Assembly: GCA_916610825.1 (NCBI GenBank)
Contig: OU744447.1
Coordinates: 1,370,146-1,434,145 of the forward strand
Direction: 5' to 3'
Source: Haliclystus octoradiatus
Lineage: Eukaryota; Cnidaria; Staurozoa; Stauromedusae; Haliclystidae
DNA: 64,000 nt
Shown here piece after piece: positions 44,301 through 59,300 of the stretch; within the stretch, counting starts at the first letter, position 1, and the number at the start of each line of letters is the position of its first letter. Below the pieces are notes generated by a model. It was not told where the DNA came from and did not search any database. It was given only the letters and a program-made list of their open reading frames with translations. The position numbers were made by a program, and so were the translations under genes.

Positions 44301-47300
44301 CTACGTCGCATATATTTTATTCACCTATTGATTGGCAAAAATTTTAAAAAAGGAAGAAGAAAATAAAATTTGTTATTGAATTGGTTTGGTTATCATGTGT
44401 GAGAAAAATGCTACGTCGCATATATTTTATTCACCTATTGATTGGCAAAAATTTTAAAAAAGGAAGAAGAAAATAAAATTTGTTATTGAATTGGTTTGGT
44501 TATCATGTGTGAGAAAAATGCTACGTCGCATATATTTTATTCACCTATTGATTGGCAAAAATTTTAAAAAAGGAAGAAGAAAATAAAATTTGTTATTGAA
44601 TTGGTTTGGTTATCATGTGTGAGAAAAATGCTACGTCGCATATATTTTATTCACCTATTGATTGGCAAAAATTTTTAAAAAGGAAGAAGAAAATAAAATT
44701 TGTTATTGAATTGGTTTGGTTATCATGTGTGAGAAAAATGCTACGTCGCATATATTTTATTCACCTATTGATTGGCAAAAATTTTAAAAAAGGAAGAAGA
44801 AAATAAAATTTGTTATTGAATTGGTTTGGTTATCATGTGTGAGAAAAATGCTACGTCGCATATATTTTATTCACCTATTGATTGGCAAAAATTTTAAAAA
44901 AGGAAGAAGAAAATAAAATTTGTTATTGAATTGGTTTGGTTATCATGTGTGAGAAAAATGCTACGTCGCATATATTTTATTCACCTATTGATTGGCAAAA
45001 ATTTTAAAAAAGGAAGAAGAAAATAAAATTTGTTATTGAATTGGTTTGGTTATCATGTGTGAGAAAAATGCTACGTCGCATATATTTTATTCACCTATTG
45101 ATTGGCAAAAATTTTAAAAAAGGAAGAAGAAAATAAAATTTGTTATTGAATTGGTTTGGTTATCATGTGTGAGAAAAATGCTACGTCGCATATATTTTAT
45201 TCACCTATTGATTGGCAAAAATTTTAAAAAAGGAAGAAGAAAATAAAATTTGTTATTGAATTGGTTTGGTTATCATGTGTGAGAAAAATGCAACGTCACA
45301 TATATTTTATTCATCTATTGATTGGCAAAAATTTTAAAAAAGGAAGAAGAAAATAAAATTTGTTATTGAATTGGTTTGGTTATCATGTGTGAGAAAAATG
45401 CTACGTCGCATATATTTTATTCACCTATTGATTGGCAAAAATTTTAAAAAAGGAAGAAGAAAATAAAATTTGTTATTGAATTGGTTTGGTTATCATGTGT
45501 GAGAAAAATGCTACGTCGCATATATTTTATTCACCTATTGATTGGCAAAAATTTTAAAAAAGGAAGAAGAAAATAAAATTTGTTATTGAATTGGTTTGGT
45601 TATCATGTGTGAGAAAAATGCTACGTCGCATATATTTTATTCACCTATTGATTGGCAAAAATTTTAAAAAAGGAAGAAGAAAATAAAATTTGTTATTGAA
45701 TTGGTTTGGTTATCATGTGTGAGAAAAATGCTACGTCACATATATTTTATTCACCTATTGATTGGCAAAAATTTTAAAAAAGGAAGAAGAAAATAAAATT
45801 TGTTATTGAATTGGTTTGGTTATCATGTGTGAGAAAAATGCTACGTCGCATATATTTTATTCACCTATTGATTGGCAAAAATTTTAAAAAAGGAAGAAGA
45901 AAATAAAATTTGTTATTGAATTGGTTTGGTTGTCATGTGTGAGAAAAATGCTACGTCACATATATTTTATTCACCTATTGATTGGCAAAAATTTTAAAAA
46001 AGGAAGAAGAAAATAAAATTTGTTATTGAATTGGTTTGGTTATTATGATGATTAGTAATCTGGCACTTCCTTGTGGAAAAACAGTTCAGGAGTTCATGAA
46101 CAGTTCACGAACGTTAAATGGCCCCAATTTTCATGAAACTTGAGGGATAGTTCATGAATAGATCATGAAAATTTGGGGCATTTAATGTCCATGAACTGTT
46201 AATGAACTCCTGAACTGTTGTTCGCAGGGGTATTTCCACTAAATTATTTTTATAATGCTGTCGTCACAACTAAATGCATAAGGAAAAATAATAGTAACAT
46301 ATAGATGCCTCTCCATTGCATTTCTTATGAAGATGATAGATTTCAAGATGCATCATTGCAAAGCATTTGTACTTTATACCACTGCATTTAATAATGTGAC
46401 TGAGATTGATTTATCAATGCAAGGTCAGATAGCTCAAGTAAGCAGCCGTACCTCAGAGTATTTGATAGCAAGGTGTGGATGATGAGTGAAGTATAAACCA
46501 ATACCAAATGGACCGTTTGAGAAATCTAACAACAAATCAATTTAAGTTATTGCTTTCAGTTGACAGTATGCCTGTGAAAACAGTTCCAGAGTTCATGAAC
46601 AGTTCATGAACTGTCTGTGAGGGTTCATGAAAATTGGAGCCATTTAACGTTCATGAACTGTTCATGAACTGTTTGTGAGGGTTCATGAAAATTGGAGCCA
46701 TTTAACAATCATGAAATGTTCACGAAGTGTTCATGAACTCCTGAACTGTTTTTCGCAGGGGAAATGACACAAAATACTACTGGCATTAAAACCATGAAAA
46801 ATAGTGAAATTTCATTCTGTTTTCATGGCTTAAAATCTGTAGTTTTTACTGTTTTACGGTTTTGGTGTTTGTAGTGAACCTATCTACCAATAATGTATTA
46901 CTGCTACTAGTATTAAACATTGATTGTTATATGCAAATTACCTTTACATATACATAGGATAGAGTGGAAATATGCAGTCAAACGTATCCCATGTGAAAAA
47001 ATATGTTGAGTTCATGAATTGCTAATGAACTTTACGAAATGTTTATGAGCATCTCGAACTGTTCATGAACAGATCATGAACGTTAAATGATCGGTTTTCA
47101 AGGCATTTAGTAAACTGTTCAATGTGGCTAAATGAATATTCAAATGAGGTTGAAAACAGGTCTACAACATCAAATGATATCAGGCCACAATCAGATCACA
47201 CAAGCATGAAATATGATCGGATGAGTGCTTGCAAACATCGTTAATCTATCGCTTTAATTTTGTTAGCATGTCAAAAGTCACAAGGTGTGGTAGCCATACT

Positions 47301-50300
47301 TGCAACTTGAGCTGTCAACTGGAAAACGTAAGTGTATTAGGTATTCCACTGAATTAGCAGTGTGACTGGTTCTACAGAGCCTCAAGTGACACATATGCTT
47401 TCTTGATACCGGTAGCCTAGCTTCTGCTATTAACCAACGTCTGAACCATACCAGCTAAGCACCAAATGCCAAACAACAAACCCTGTGATGCAGAGAATGA
47501 TTTTATTGAAAATTTGAAAATTGCGTCGCTTAACGTTCGTGATCTAGTGGGGCGTTTTGTGGGGGTCTCGCGGGCTAACAGCTGGACAAAAGTTTTGATC
47601 ATCCAACCCCCAAAGAAAGATGAAAGCTGAAGAGAATTCAGAATAAATTTATTTATATTTCCATGATTATGGCTAAAGACGAAAAGAATGCCAAGGAAAA
47701 AAGTTGAAAATGTTCCAGGATTGAGTAAATGTGTTGAGTTCATGAATTCATTAAATAAAGTTGTCAGTCTTTTCTTCTTCACTTTTTGTTGAGGTTTTAC
47801 CAATAATTTAAAAATTATCAATTTTTTTCTGAATTTGATCTAACCTTTCGGGATCTAGGATCCCAGGATCCCCACTTTTGTCGGATACTGGAACTTGTAC
47901 TCTTGTTGACAACGAAAATATAAAAATCAGTTCTTTGCATAACATATAACGATTTTACTGGACACTATAATAAAAAAAATAGCGACAATATTACAGAGTT
48001 CGAGAGCAGTTTTATTTTCATGAACTATTTATGAAGGTTGGTAGGATTTGATGTTCTTTAACTGTCTGATAGGGGCTATTGAAATAAATATAATTGCAAG
48101 TAGCTGAGATGGTTTGAACTGAACTAAAATCTAATGAAATCATATGTACAACTCATTTACCAGTTATTTGAAATCCATTGTTGTTTATTTGAATAAGTCT
48201 TTCGTTTGAAAGAGTGCTAACAAGATACATATCTAATACCAACGTCTCGTCATTTGTGCCAGCAGCTGCTTGCTTGAAATCTTTATCATCTTTTTTTGAC
48301 TTCAAATAGAGAGAAATAAAGTCACATTTTAATTCATCAAACTATCAACCTATATAGATTAACGGCTGTCAAACGGTTGCATATTCAATCACATGGAAAA
48401 CGACACCCCCCTGCGAAAAACAGTTCAGGAGTTCATGAACAGTTCAGGAGCGTTAAATGGCTCCAACTTTCCTGAACTGTTCATGAACCCTCACAGACAG
48501 TTCATGAACAGTTCATGAAAATTTGGCGCCATTTAACGTTCATGAACTGTTCATGAAAATTTGGGGCCATTTAACGTTCATGACCTGTTCATGAAAATTT
48601 GGGGCCATTTAACGTTCATGAACTGTTCATGAAAATTTGGGGCCATTTAACGTTCATGAACTGTTTATGAACTCCTGAACTGTTTTCGCAGGGACATTAA
48701 ACAAGAAACACAATCCCAAAACCCATATGTCAAATACAGATTGACGCATGTCGCAATACATTTACATATATATCCTTACTACTTCTGCTACAGCACTGCT
48801 ACTGCTACTGCTACTACTACAGCCATGAACTTTCGGGCAATTTCACGTTCATGAACTTCTGAGCTTTCTGTTCGCAGGGGAAATTATACTGTTACGACAG
48901 TTGATTCTGGAAAGCGTTTAATGAATTTAGATTCCCAAATTCCCAAATAGTTTTGATAACTCTAATACCATTATTGTCCGCTTCAAATGCATTATACGTA
49001 AGATTAGGACTTATAAGCAAATATTGCAGCCTTCTAGTTAAATCAAGCTGTGCTATTTTTATTTCAAAATCGTGTCTTCGTTCCAAACGAGCTTCATGAG
49101 CATGAACATTGTTTCTAAAACATGATGTCAAAATCGACAGAATCCTGTAATTTGATTGGGTAATTCAAATGTTTGCAAATTCCAGGATAAATAATTTTCA
49201 AATATTTCCGTTTTGAGTTGCCGAAATTCTTTTGTCAGGCTTAAAGATAAAAAAAGGAATTGGAAAACTTTGATATTCTCTAATTATTAACAAAATAAAT
49301 ATATATATATATATATATACCACCTGAAGCTGTCTCTATTTAAAAATATTAACGTTGTAGAATTTTCATTTAATCTGAGAACATTTTAAAAATATTAGTA
49401 AGTAAAAACAATGAAATTGAATTTTAAATTATTAATTTTCAATTCAAAATTTAATATGTTTCAGGTCAGCAACTGCCATGTTGGATTTCAGCACAGAATG
49501 ATGGTATGGTCAGGTGATCACTCGTCTCAGGACTTCTTCATGAATGATGTAATGAGATAGTCGGATTCAACTTGATTGAATCTGGGTTTGGGTCAATGGG
49601 AACCTTTCCTTAATATAAACGACTTTCCGCATTATAAACAAAATTGATTCTGAAATTTGTTTTTATATTGTAGAGACGGGTTACCTTGCAAATGTGCGGA
49701 TTCATATTTACTACACAAGGAACGTTGGAAGACACTAATGAAGTGTTGGAAGGCGATCCTGGCGAGTCTTTCAGCTTTTCGGTATGTGCAGTAACCCTTT
49801 AATGAACAGCTTGTGGATATTAAACAGCTTGCAGAGCCTTGCTTGTATTACATATGACTTTGAACACTTGAAAAATAAATCCTATATCTCTCCACGTCCA
49901 TGAGTTATTCTTTATATATGATAAAGCCGAATAGAGCCCTTACCAAAGTCAGCTTTGTGATGTCAACAGCACATTGCCTTGGGTTTGCCAATTGGAAATT
50001 AGTTTTGATTTCTTTCAAGACACAATTGTCTAAATCGTTGTGTTGGGGTTTGACTGTAAATTTTGAAAATAAATGAAAACATAAAAACAGATAAAGATTA
50101 ACATGTAATATTTAGATTTAAGATAAATATATGATTATTTTCCTTTTCAATTAACTTGATTTTAATTCTTTGATAAAGAAAAATTAATCTCAATAACCAA
50201 TTTAAACCTCGATTTGTATATATTTCTGATTTATATAGTAGTTTTTTGATTTTTTGATCTATTATGTTAGATTCAAAGTAAGAGAAAATGAGAGATAGTA

Positions 50301-53300
50301 CTGTGAAATGTTTTTCAAAAGAGATTGTTATTACCTTGAAGTTACATATATTGGAGCATACCGGTACTTAAAATAAACAATAATTATTAATCCAGCAAAA
50401 CTTGAACTACCCCTGCGAAAAAATGTGTTGAGTTCATGAACAGTTCATGAACATGTAATAAGCAGTTCACAAACAGTTTACAAACTAGTGTATGGACGTT
50501 AAACGGCCTAATTTTCATGGACTTTTTCATGGGCCATTTAATTCACATGAACTGTTCATGAACTCAGAAACTGTGTATCGCAGGGGGAATCCTCTCAAAG
50601 ATTGAAATTTAGAAGTTGTGACAGAAGTAATTCAATTGTTCCCAAAATGTGCCAGGGGCTAGTGGCCCCAGTGATCCCTATTTTATTGAGTTCAATCGGG
50701 CACAAGCAATGTAATGATATTTGTAACATGATACTTGATTACTAAAATTACCTTGCCTTGTTAGATTTCTGTTTTCATTCCGCAGATCTTGAATTGTTTG
50801 TTCTTGGTGAGAAACCTGTCAAAAAATAACAATAACAATAATTTGAAATCATCGACAGTGAACACTAATAGGCAAAAATCACTTGCATGGTGGATCGTGA
50901 TTTTTAAGCCTCATTCACGTCTCATTTCGCACCAAGCGTATTTAGAATAAGACTATTAAATTGCTTTATCAAAAATTAAATTTTGTTTGAAATAGATGAT
51001 TGACAAGTGACTTCATTCCTGCTAGCTGAAAACCATAGCGGCCTTGGTGTAGTGGCTAGGGCGTTGGACCACGGCCTACAGGGTCTCGGGTTCAATCCCT
51101 GTCCGGAGCACTATATGTTGGCGTCAGGAAGAGCATCCGGCTATTAAACCCACACAAGTTTCAAAATACTAACAAATTAACCAACCACCCCGATGAAAAA
51201 AAGCTGCAAATTTACCCGGTTTGTGGATAAATGATAAAATGAAAAAGAAAAAAAAGACTATAATTACTATAACTGTTGTTATAACTCTTGGGGGTGATAC
51301 CAAAGTCATGCACGCCTAAGTCATGAAGCCCTTTCATGATCCTTCTATATGGTCTCTGACTCCATACTTGTAAACAGACCCTCAAGGTCCCACGAGCAGC
51401 AGTTAATACAAACAAATTTGACACGCAATGATTAATTACAAAACCTTTTCTTGTAATGCTCTAATTTGATTTTTCAGTTTAATGATAAGTATTCTCTCTG
51501 CCTGGTAACATTCCAATGCCTTTCTGCTCCTAGTATAAATTGAGAAGATATTAGTTGTGAGCTAAATAAAAATTATAAAATCCAAAATTGAATCTTAATG
51601 ATCTATATTGCTTGTGATTGGTCGAGAGAAGCGTTTGCAAAATTTGAGATACATTTGCATAACAGCATGTTAGCAGCACATAAATTCAATAAAAAAGCAG
51701 ACTCTGCATTCTCTTACAAAAATATACCAAAATGGGGTTACACAAATTACTTTATTTGTGCAACCAGTGGCGGATTTACCCCTACGAAAGACAAATCAGG
51801 AGTTCATAACAGTCCATGAAAGTTAAATGACCCCAGTTGAACTGATCATGAACGTTAAATGGATTCAATTTTCATGAACCATTCATGAACTCCTGAACTG
51901 TTTTTCTCAGGGTTGTTTGTTACAGAAGAAGTAAGTTCTTTAGGCTCATCCATATAGTTTTTATCGAGAACTGGTGCGAAACAATCCCAATATTATTATT
52001 ACATTTATACTATATTCTCAACCATTTTCTCTAGGGTGAAATTCTTAAGACTGATTTAGTTTATGACAACACCGTTATTATATTACAACAGTTCAACCCC
52101 TGTGAGAAAAACAGTTCAGGAGTTCATGAACAGTTCATGAACAGTTCATGAACAGTTCATGAACGTTAAATGGCTCCAATTTCCCTGAACTGTTCATGAA
52201 CAGTTCATGAGCTGTTTTCACAGGGGAACCCTTAGCCAACGTCACATGGATTCCCTGATACTTTTATTGTGGCTCAATAAACTAATGATATAAGGAGAAT
52301 GCTGTTAGCGTGAGTAGATTTTTAAAAATATATTCAAAACTGCAAAAGGTTGGCACTAATGAAGTTGGAATGTTAAAATGTGTTCATGTAACGTTTATGT
52401 GTTAGTGTAATGTTTGTGTTTGTGTTTACAATCCCGTCTGCGCATTGACGCTAAGTGCCAGTACAGGGGAAGACTATACAATGAAATTTCTTTTTTTTCC
52501 TGCATCGCAAACCATTCAGAACTAGAAATGTACAGAATCAATAATCAATATGCTTAGAGTCTGAATCTGATAAAATATTTGAAGTAAAGTAATGTAGACG
52601 GTGTTGCCCTACCGAAGGCACCCGTACCACTCCTCTATTTCTAGATGAGTGGCTTTTTTCGCTGAGAGCAATGATTTTTAACGCTCTTTGTTGATCTCAG
52701 CCGCGACACTGCAGATCAATTTCAACAGATTTTATGGCAGATAGGTCTTGATTGTCAATGCGCAACGATGCGCCGCAGCTACTCACAATGCAATTCCCTC
52801 TGGACCATTCCATCCGCCATCCTCAGATGGTACTCATTTGATGTTTCAGATAAAGTCAAGGCTGAGTTGACCTTCAGGGGATTTGAACCATAGTCAATCT
52901 GATATGATCCGATCTGAAGTTCGGTTGCTCTGCCATCTGAGCTAATCCTCCTTGAGACATAACATATTTGAGACAACATCCAGTACAAAGTAAGGAAAGT
53001 AAATCAAGATCTAGTTGATCGATCCTGGGACATCAGCGTAGAATGAAAGGGGCAAAATCAAAGCTAAGTTAATTAAAAAAGGAAAATGTGAGCTTGTTTG
53101 AGATACTACTCAAAAGAAAGCGGTAGGCATATTTATCATAACAATTGAAAATTATAGGATAGCCCATAGACTCTGGCTCCTGTCAGGAAATCTGAGACCG
53201 GTTCCTGTTGAAATAATCGTCATCCCTTTTTCGCCCCTGCGAAAAACAGTTCAGGAGTTCATGAACAGTTCATGAACGTTAAATGGCTTCAATTTTCATG

Positions 53301-56300
53301 AACTGTTCATGGACAGTTCATGAACCCTCACAGACAGTTCATGAACAGTTCATAAAAAGTTCTAGAACTGTTCATAAAAAGTTCATGAACTGTTCATGAA
53401 CTGTTCATGAACTCCTGAACTGTTTTTGCAGGGGCGTTTTCTGTAGATCTCTTATAATTGACCTCATCTTCATTCAACGATTTCACATAGTGAACATAAG
53501 TGAATCTTTATAAAGTTCCTGACCGGTTCACAAACCGAACAGTTCATTTTTCACAACAACTGTACATTTTTGCAGGTGTTCACAAGTACATCGTTGATAA
53601 TTAATGTAAAGTAGTAATACATAATAAATAGTGCAGTAGCATACAGGCATATCAATTAAACTTTGTAAACATTGTGCATTTTCAGAACTGAATACCAAGG
53701 GCTTCTTCAACTCACCATTCATCAATTTCAGTCTGTAGTTGATCAGTAAATCTTCCTTTATTGTTTGATGAACTTTTGATGTCATTGTGGTCCTCTTGAA
53801 AAGGAATGTAACACATTGGAATACTATTTAGCCAATTATCTGTTGGAGAACTGAAATCAAAATATATAGTGATAATAAGTTAATTTATGTTGTGTAATCC
53901 CCTGCGAAAATCAGTTCAGGAGTTCACAAACAGTTCATGAACGTTAATTGGCTCCAATTTTCCTGAACCCTAACAGACAGTTCATGAACAGTTCATGAAC
54001 AGATCATGAATAGTTCATGAAAATTTGGGGCCATTTAACGTTCATGAACTGTTCACGAACTCCTGAACTGTTTTTGCAGGGGATGTAAATTGTAATCGTC
54101 AAGCTGTTATCTCTTGTATATGTGAATTTGTATTCTATTTGTAATTAACGTCGTCACCCTATGTGAATCCTGTAATATCTATGTGTAATGCTGAATAATA
54201 AATCATTAAACCAGTTTGACCGTTGTTGTGTTCGCTGGGACTCAACCTCGTTTATAGCAGATCCTGCTATACAACAATTTATAAACAGTTTATGGAAAGT
54301 ACAGTGGGCGATTCCATCAGAAGTGAAACCAAACATTTTACAAGCGTCAAAAATATAGCAAGGAATTCAGACAAAATCAATTGTTTTCTCCAAAATAGAT
54401 ACTTTTACCATCATTATATATATGTTTGATTGAGATTATAGACTTCGATGTGGATAAAATTAATGTTTTAGAGAGAGCGTCGAGTTGGCCGCTCGTGAAT
54501 TTATGAGAACAATAACAAACTAAAACATGAAATTTTGAGTTTTTCTGTTCATTATTTTCTAACAAAAAGTACATCAATCAATATGAATTCACTTGTTTTG
54601 TATTATTAAGTAGTAAAAATAAAGAATAATGAGTGTATTTTACCTTGAAACTATATAAATGTTTCGATCACTTCGAGCCGCTGTCAGTCAGACACGAAAA
54701 AGTCCTAAATGTTTTGTTTACTCCGAAGCGTGACACTTGATCGCTAAATCCTTTCGTATGCAAAGTAGAAAATAGCTCATTTGCATATTTGGCGGGAAAT
54801 ATTGCTCTTTTCTTCAACGTCATCCTTTAAATCAGCGTGTCTGACTGACAGAAAATATTCATACGGACAGTTTCGACCTAAGCGCTACAGTCGGCATCTC
54901 AAAGCTAATGCCGTATAATCAAAGAAGCCGTGTGACCGCCTACCCGTTGTTTTGGACACTTCACACCACGTGGTAATTTGAGGTCACTGTCGTCAATATT
55001 TAGTCATGCGTGTTGACTGTTTTATCGCATGCGAAATGGAAATGGCAGTTCATTTGGCCTTGTTGTTTAGAATATTATCTGTATGTGTGCTACATTTTGA
55101 ACAAAAATAACAACCAATTTACATTACATGATGATTATAGATTTGGAAGGAATGTATAAAAGTTTTAATAAAAGTGTATTACTTGTGTTTTATGTCAAGT
55201 TATGTCAGTCAGACACAAACTGCTTCGGAGAGGTTAGTCAGACACGAAATATTGTCAGTCAGACACGAGAAATATTTGTTTATTGCCGTATATATTTTGA
55301 AAGTATTTAATAAAATGAATAATATCTGTAAAGTATAGTATCTTAAGAACATGATGAGAGTGATTTTATTCTTCTTTATGCCAACACTTCGTAGAAATCT
55401 ACAAATGTTCATCTCCAATTGGCAAAATGGCGAGCGTCCGTGTCAGTCAGACACGGACCTTAAACTTGCTGTAGTTTATTTACATTTTGAGTTATTGTGA
55501 ATATTTTTACTTTGTGGGAATGTTTTTGCCACTCTTTATTTGTAAGAAATAATAATTGATCAAACTTTGTGTGGATGTTGATGCCCTATTCGAAAATATC
55601 TTCCGATATGTCAGTCAGACACGATGGAACCGCCCCAGTATCTGATTTATGACCAATAGTTCATAATAGGATGAAAATATGAGAGAAAAATTGTATATCA
55701 TTTAATTTAATGTTTTATTTTATTTCATAATCATTTGATGATTGGTCGAGGCTTCCTCTCCAAATAAATAACATACTTTGTATATGTTCATGAACATTCG
55801 TTTAACGGAATTTCTTTACATACTAAGTTACAACCATAACTTTCATTACTTAGACATTCATGAACTATTCATGAACAATTCATCAACTCTTCACAAACTT
55901 TTGGACAATTTCACGTTCATGAACTCATGAACCTTTTTTGCGGGGGAACATACCAAGATGCATATCAACACTGTATATATAACCACTTTGATCCATCGTT
56001 ACTACTGTACCTACTGCTACAGTACCATGGAGGGTTAATCTTATTATCTACATATTTTAGACTGTCCTGGAATAAATTCTTTCTAAAATTTTTTTTTTTT
56101 TAATTTCTTTCTTAATTACTGAAGCTTTAATATTAAAAGAACTTTAATTACTGTATCCAAATTTATATAAACTACCAAATAATCTCAATGTATATAGGAA
56201 TTAAGAAATGTATAAACTACTTCTACCAGAGTGCAACAACAGGTTCATCTATCTGAAATCCTAGAGGCATTTTCAACATCTTTTCAGAATTTTTTGTTAA

Positions 56301-59300
56301 AGTTTGACCAATAAATCATCTAATATATATATATTTTTTAATTTGTTCAAACCTTTCAGAATCTAGGATTCCAGGATTCTTACTTTCATCATCATCATCA
56401 AACTACCGTCAGACGGAATTACAGTCGAGATAAAAATGCCCTCACATACTGTTCATGAACAAATTCATGAAAGTTTGGGGCCATTTAACGTTATGAACTG
56501 TTCATGAACTCCTGAACTGTTTTCGCAGGGGTAGGCTACTGTACTACTATGCTGCACCAACAAAAATCGACTTAGTTCATGAACTTCAAACAGTTGAAGA
56601 CCATAGAATGACCAGCGGTCTTTGCATATTTTGTCTTTGAAATCTGGACCCAAATTTCAATCACTCGTTTTCCTGATACACGGTCCGCCTTTTTGTTTCC
56701 CTTGCACACGCACGTAATGTTGGAAAACTATTTTGGAAAACGAAAATGAGCATGCAAGCATCTTTGCCAAGTTAATTATCAACAAACTGGTTGAGGAAGC
56801 TACAAGAGCAATGAAGGTGGACCTAGTAATGACTTTTGACACTTGAAGATATTTGTACCACCTTGCGACCAGCGTCATACGAATTGTGGACGGAAGACAG
56901 AGTTGAATACATGACTGAACTGATTCAAAATTTCACATTGTTCTTGGTGTTTATTTGATACGAGAACATTGGGGTTTTGATTGAGCGGGAAAAGATTTGT
57001 TAGCATTCAAAATCGAAATTTATCACCGAAACAAATAACAAATTAAAAGTATAACACAAGGTGAATTCTTGGCTTTTAATTTGGATACTTTCATCATTAA
57101 CTAATTGTCGAATTTTGAAACAGTTATGTTTGTAAATTCGTCTGAGAATTGTACATGTACAGATGTTTTTTCTATAGCATTTATACACATCAATTGTACA
57201 ATATAGAATCATAAGAATTGAAAGTACATTTCATTCAAGCTGTTTTGGTTTGAGTCCAACGTCTCAGATAAACTCAAAGGGACAGAGGCCCTCAGATAAT
57301 CCAGATAATCGTGACTCCGCTATTTATTTGTGAGCCGCATACCGTATATTTGTTGGCTATGACCATAGACTTTGAATTTTGATACCGTGGTATGTACTAA
57401 GTACCTGCACCTACCAATGTTTGTAAGCAATAAGTTTAATTCAAAACTGAAATTGATAAACCAGACTATTTTCTCAAACTTTCTGCCATTTCCTGTCGCA
57501 GCAACAGCCACGAGGACAATGTACTGACAACAATTTTCAGAAGTTTAAGCCTCGTTTCTTGTAATCAAAACAACAACAAAAAATCAAAGGCTGCTGGTCA
57601 TTCTAATTTCTTTAATAAAGACGTTATAAATAGTTAAAAAAATAGTTCATGAAAAATTTACCCTTCCCGTCCACACACACATACATACATCATTGGTAAT
57701 TTTAGGCGCTACAACCTTGTGTGCATATCATACCAATATTTGCTGTTCAGAATGCTATCATCTGTGAATTCATATCTTTTGAAGAAAGAAACAGCGTCAT
57801 GATCAGCATATGTCACAACAGCATCATTACATCCTGTTACATGTGAATCTTTCATGCACTAAATCAAAGATAAATTGGATTGGTTTTCATTTCATTTTCA
57901 TGGCATTTTCATTGATTAAATCTACACTACTAATGACACCAAAACTATGAAAAACCCGTGCAAATTACCATGGAGTTTTTATTTCATTTTCATGGCATTT
58001 TCACATTTTAATATCGTGAACACCACTGCAAAAAACAGCTTAGGATTTCATGAACAGTAATCCTATCAACCCTTGCGAAAAATAGTTTAGGAGTTCATGA
58101 ACAATTCATGAACAGTTCAAACCCCCACAGACAGTTCATGAACCCTCACATGCAGTTTATGAACAGTTCATGAACAGTTCATAAAATGTGGGGCCATTTA
58201 ACATTCATGACCTGCTCCTGAACTCCTGAACTGTTTTCGCAGGGGAAATGCTGCCATGGTAACACCAGTGGAATTAAAAGTCCTGCCACACCAACATGTG
58301 ATAGAAACAGACCTTAAAAAGGTCTTTCCCACCATGTATTAAAAATCAACTTCCCTATAATCTGCCATATTGTTTTGAAAAATATAGAGTGCAGTGTTAT
58401 TTCTATTTCAAAATGGTGTCTTAACTGAACATGTCAAATATATTCCTTATTTACATTTACATCTCAAGGCAACATTTTTATTACAAGATACGAATTATTG
58501 GTTAAAATTGGTCATACATTGAGCCGATTGAATATTAAAAATACGCTGTGATTATTTGACCGGCAGTCGCAGCCATTATGGATACCAACGCATGCGTATA
58601 ATGAACGAACAGTAACTTAGAAAAATTTTCGAATATAAATAATGAAAATAAATTGTAAAAAAGGGGACCAACCTGGACTCGAACCAGCATAAACTGCACA
58701 CTAGGCAGACTTAATCCGAATGAGCTACGCCAACCGACGAGAGCATATGAAACAAAAATGAGTTTATTCTCAACCATGTGGTTATCGCGTAGCCTGCGCG
58801 CAGACCCAAAATTTTTTTTATGATTAGTAGGGTCTGCGTAATACCGACAGAAAGCTTGCGCTGGACTGAATCAGGGGGAGTGGCAGAAACGTAAGAAATC
58901 TATTGTTTGTCTATTGTTCATCAGCCAATTGCTAGCGAGTTCTCCAAAACTAGAACCACAACATGATTGGTTGATAAGTATAAGTTTTTGACACATTCCT
59001 TTTCAAGTATGCTCAAGCAAGCCGAATAATAAAACGTCGTTCTTCTTCGATAAAATCATCTTTGCTTGTGTTTGTTTCAGTTTTGTACGAGGGAGACCTC
59101 GGACTTTTTTTATTCAATACAGACTTTTTGCAATTATACTTGTAGTAAAATGAACATAGTGTATTGACGAAAACGATTTCTTGTTAATTTGCCTTTCACG
59201 GAGGACGGGACATGCATTTTTACATGCAGCATCGGCCAACAAAGACTTGACTTCAAGATACTGAAATTTATTTGGATTGTGTTTGTGTTCGTCGTAAAAG

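Noticed and set aside
44056-44806. Repeated 66-codon open frames
   Set aside because: They arise from the 110-bp satellite where a one-base slip opens the frame; the unit length is not a multiple of three.
42297-46044. Regular repeats suggesting a CRISPR array
   Set aside because: Whole 110-bp units repeat with no unique spacers, and the DNA is eukaryotic.
47417-47821. Minus-strand frame of 134 codons
   Set aside because: It spans a hAT-type MITE remnant and has no recognisable domain; composition is not coding-like.
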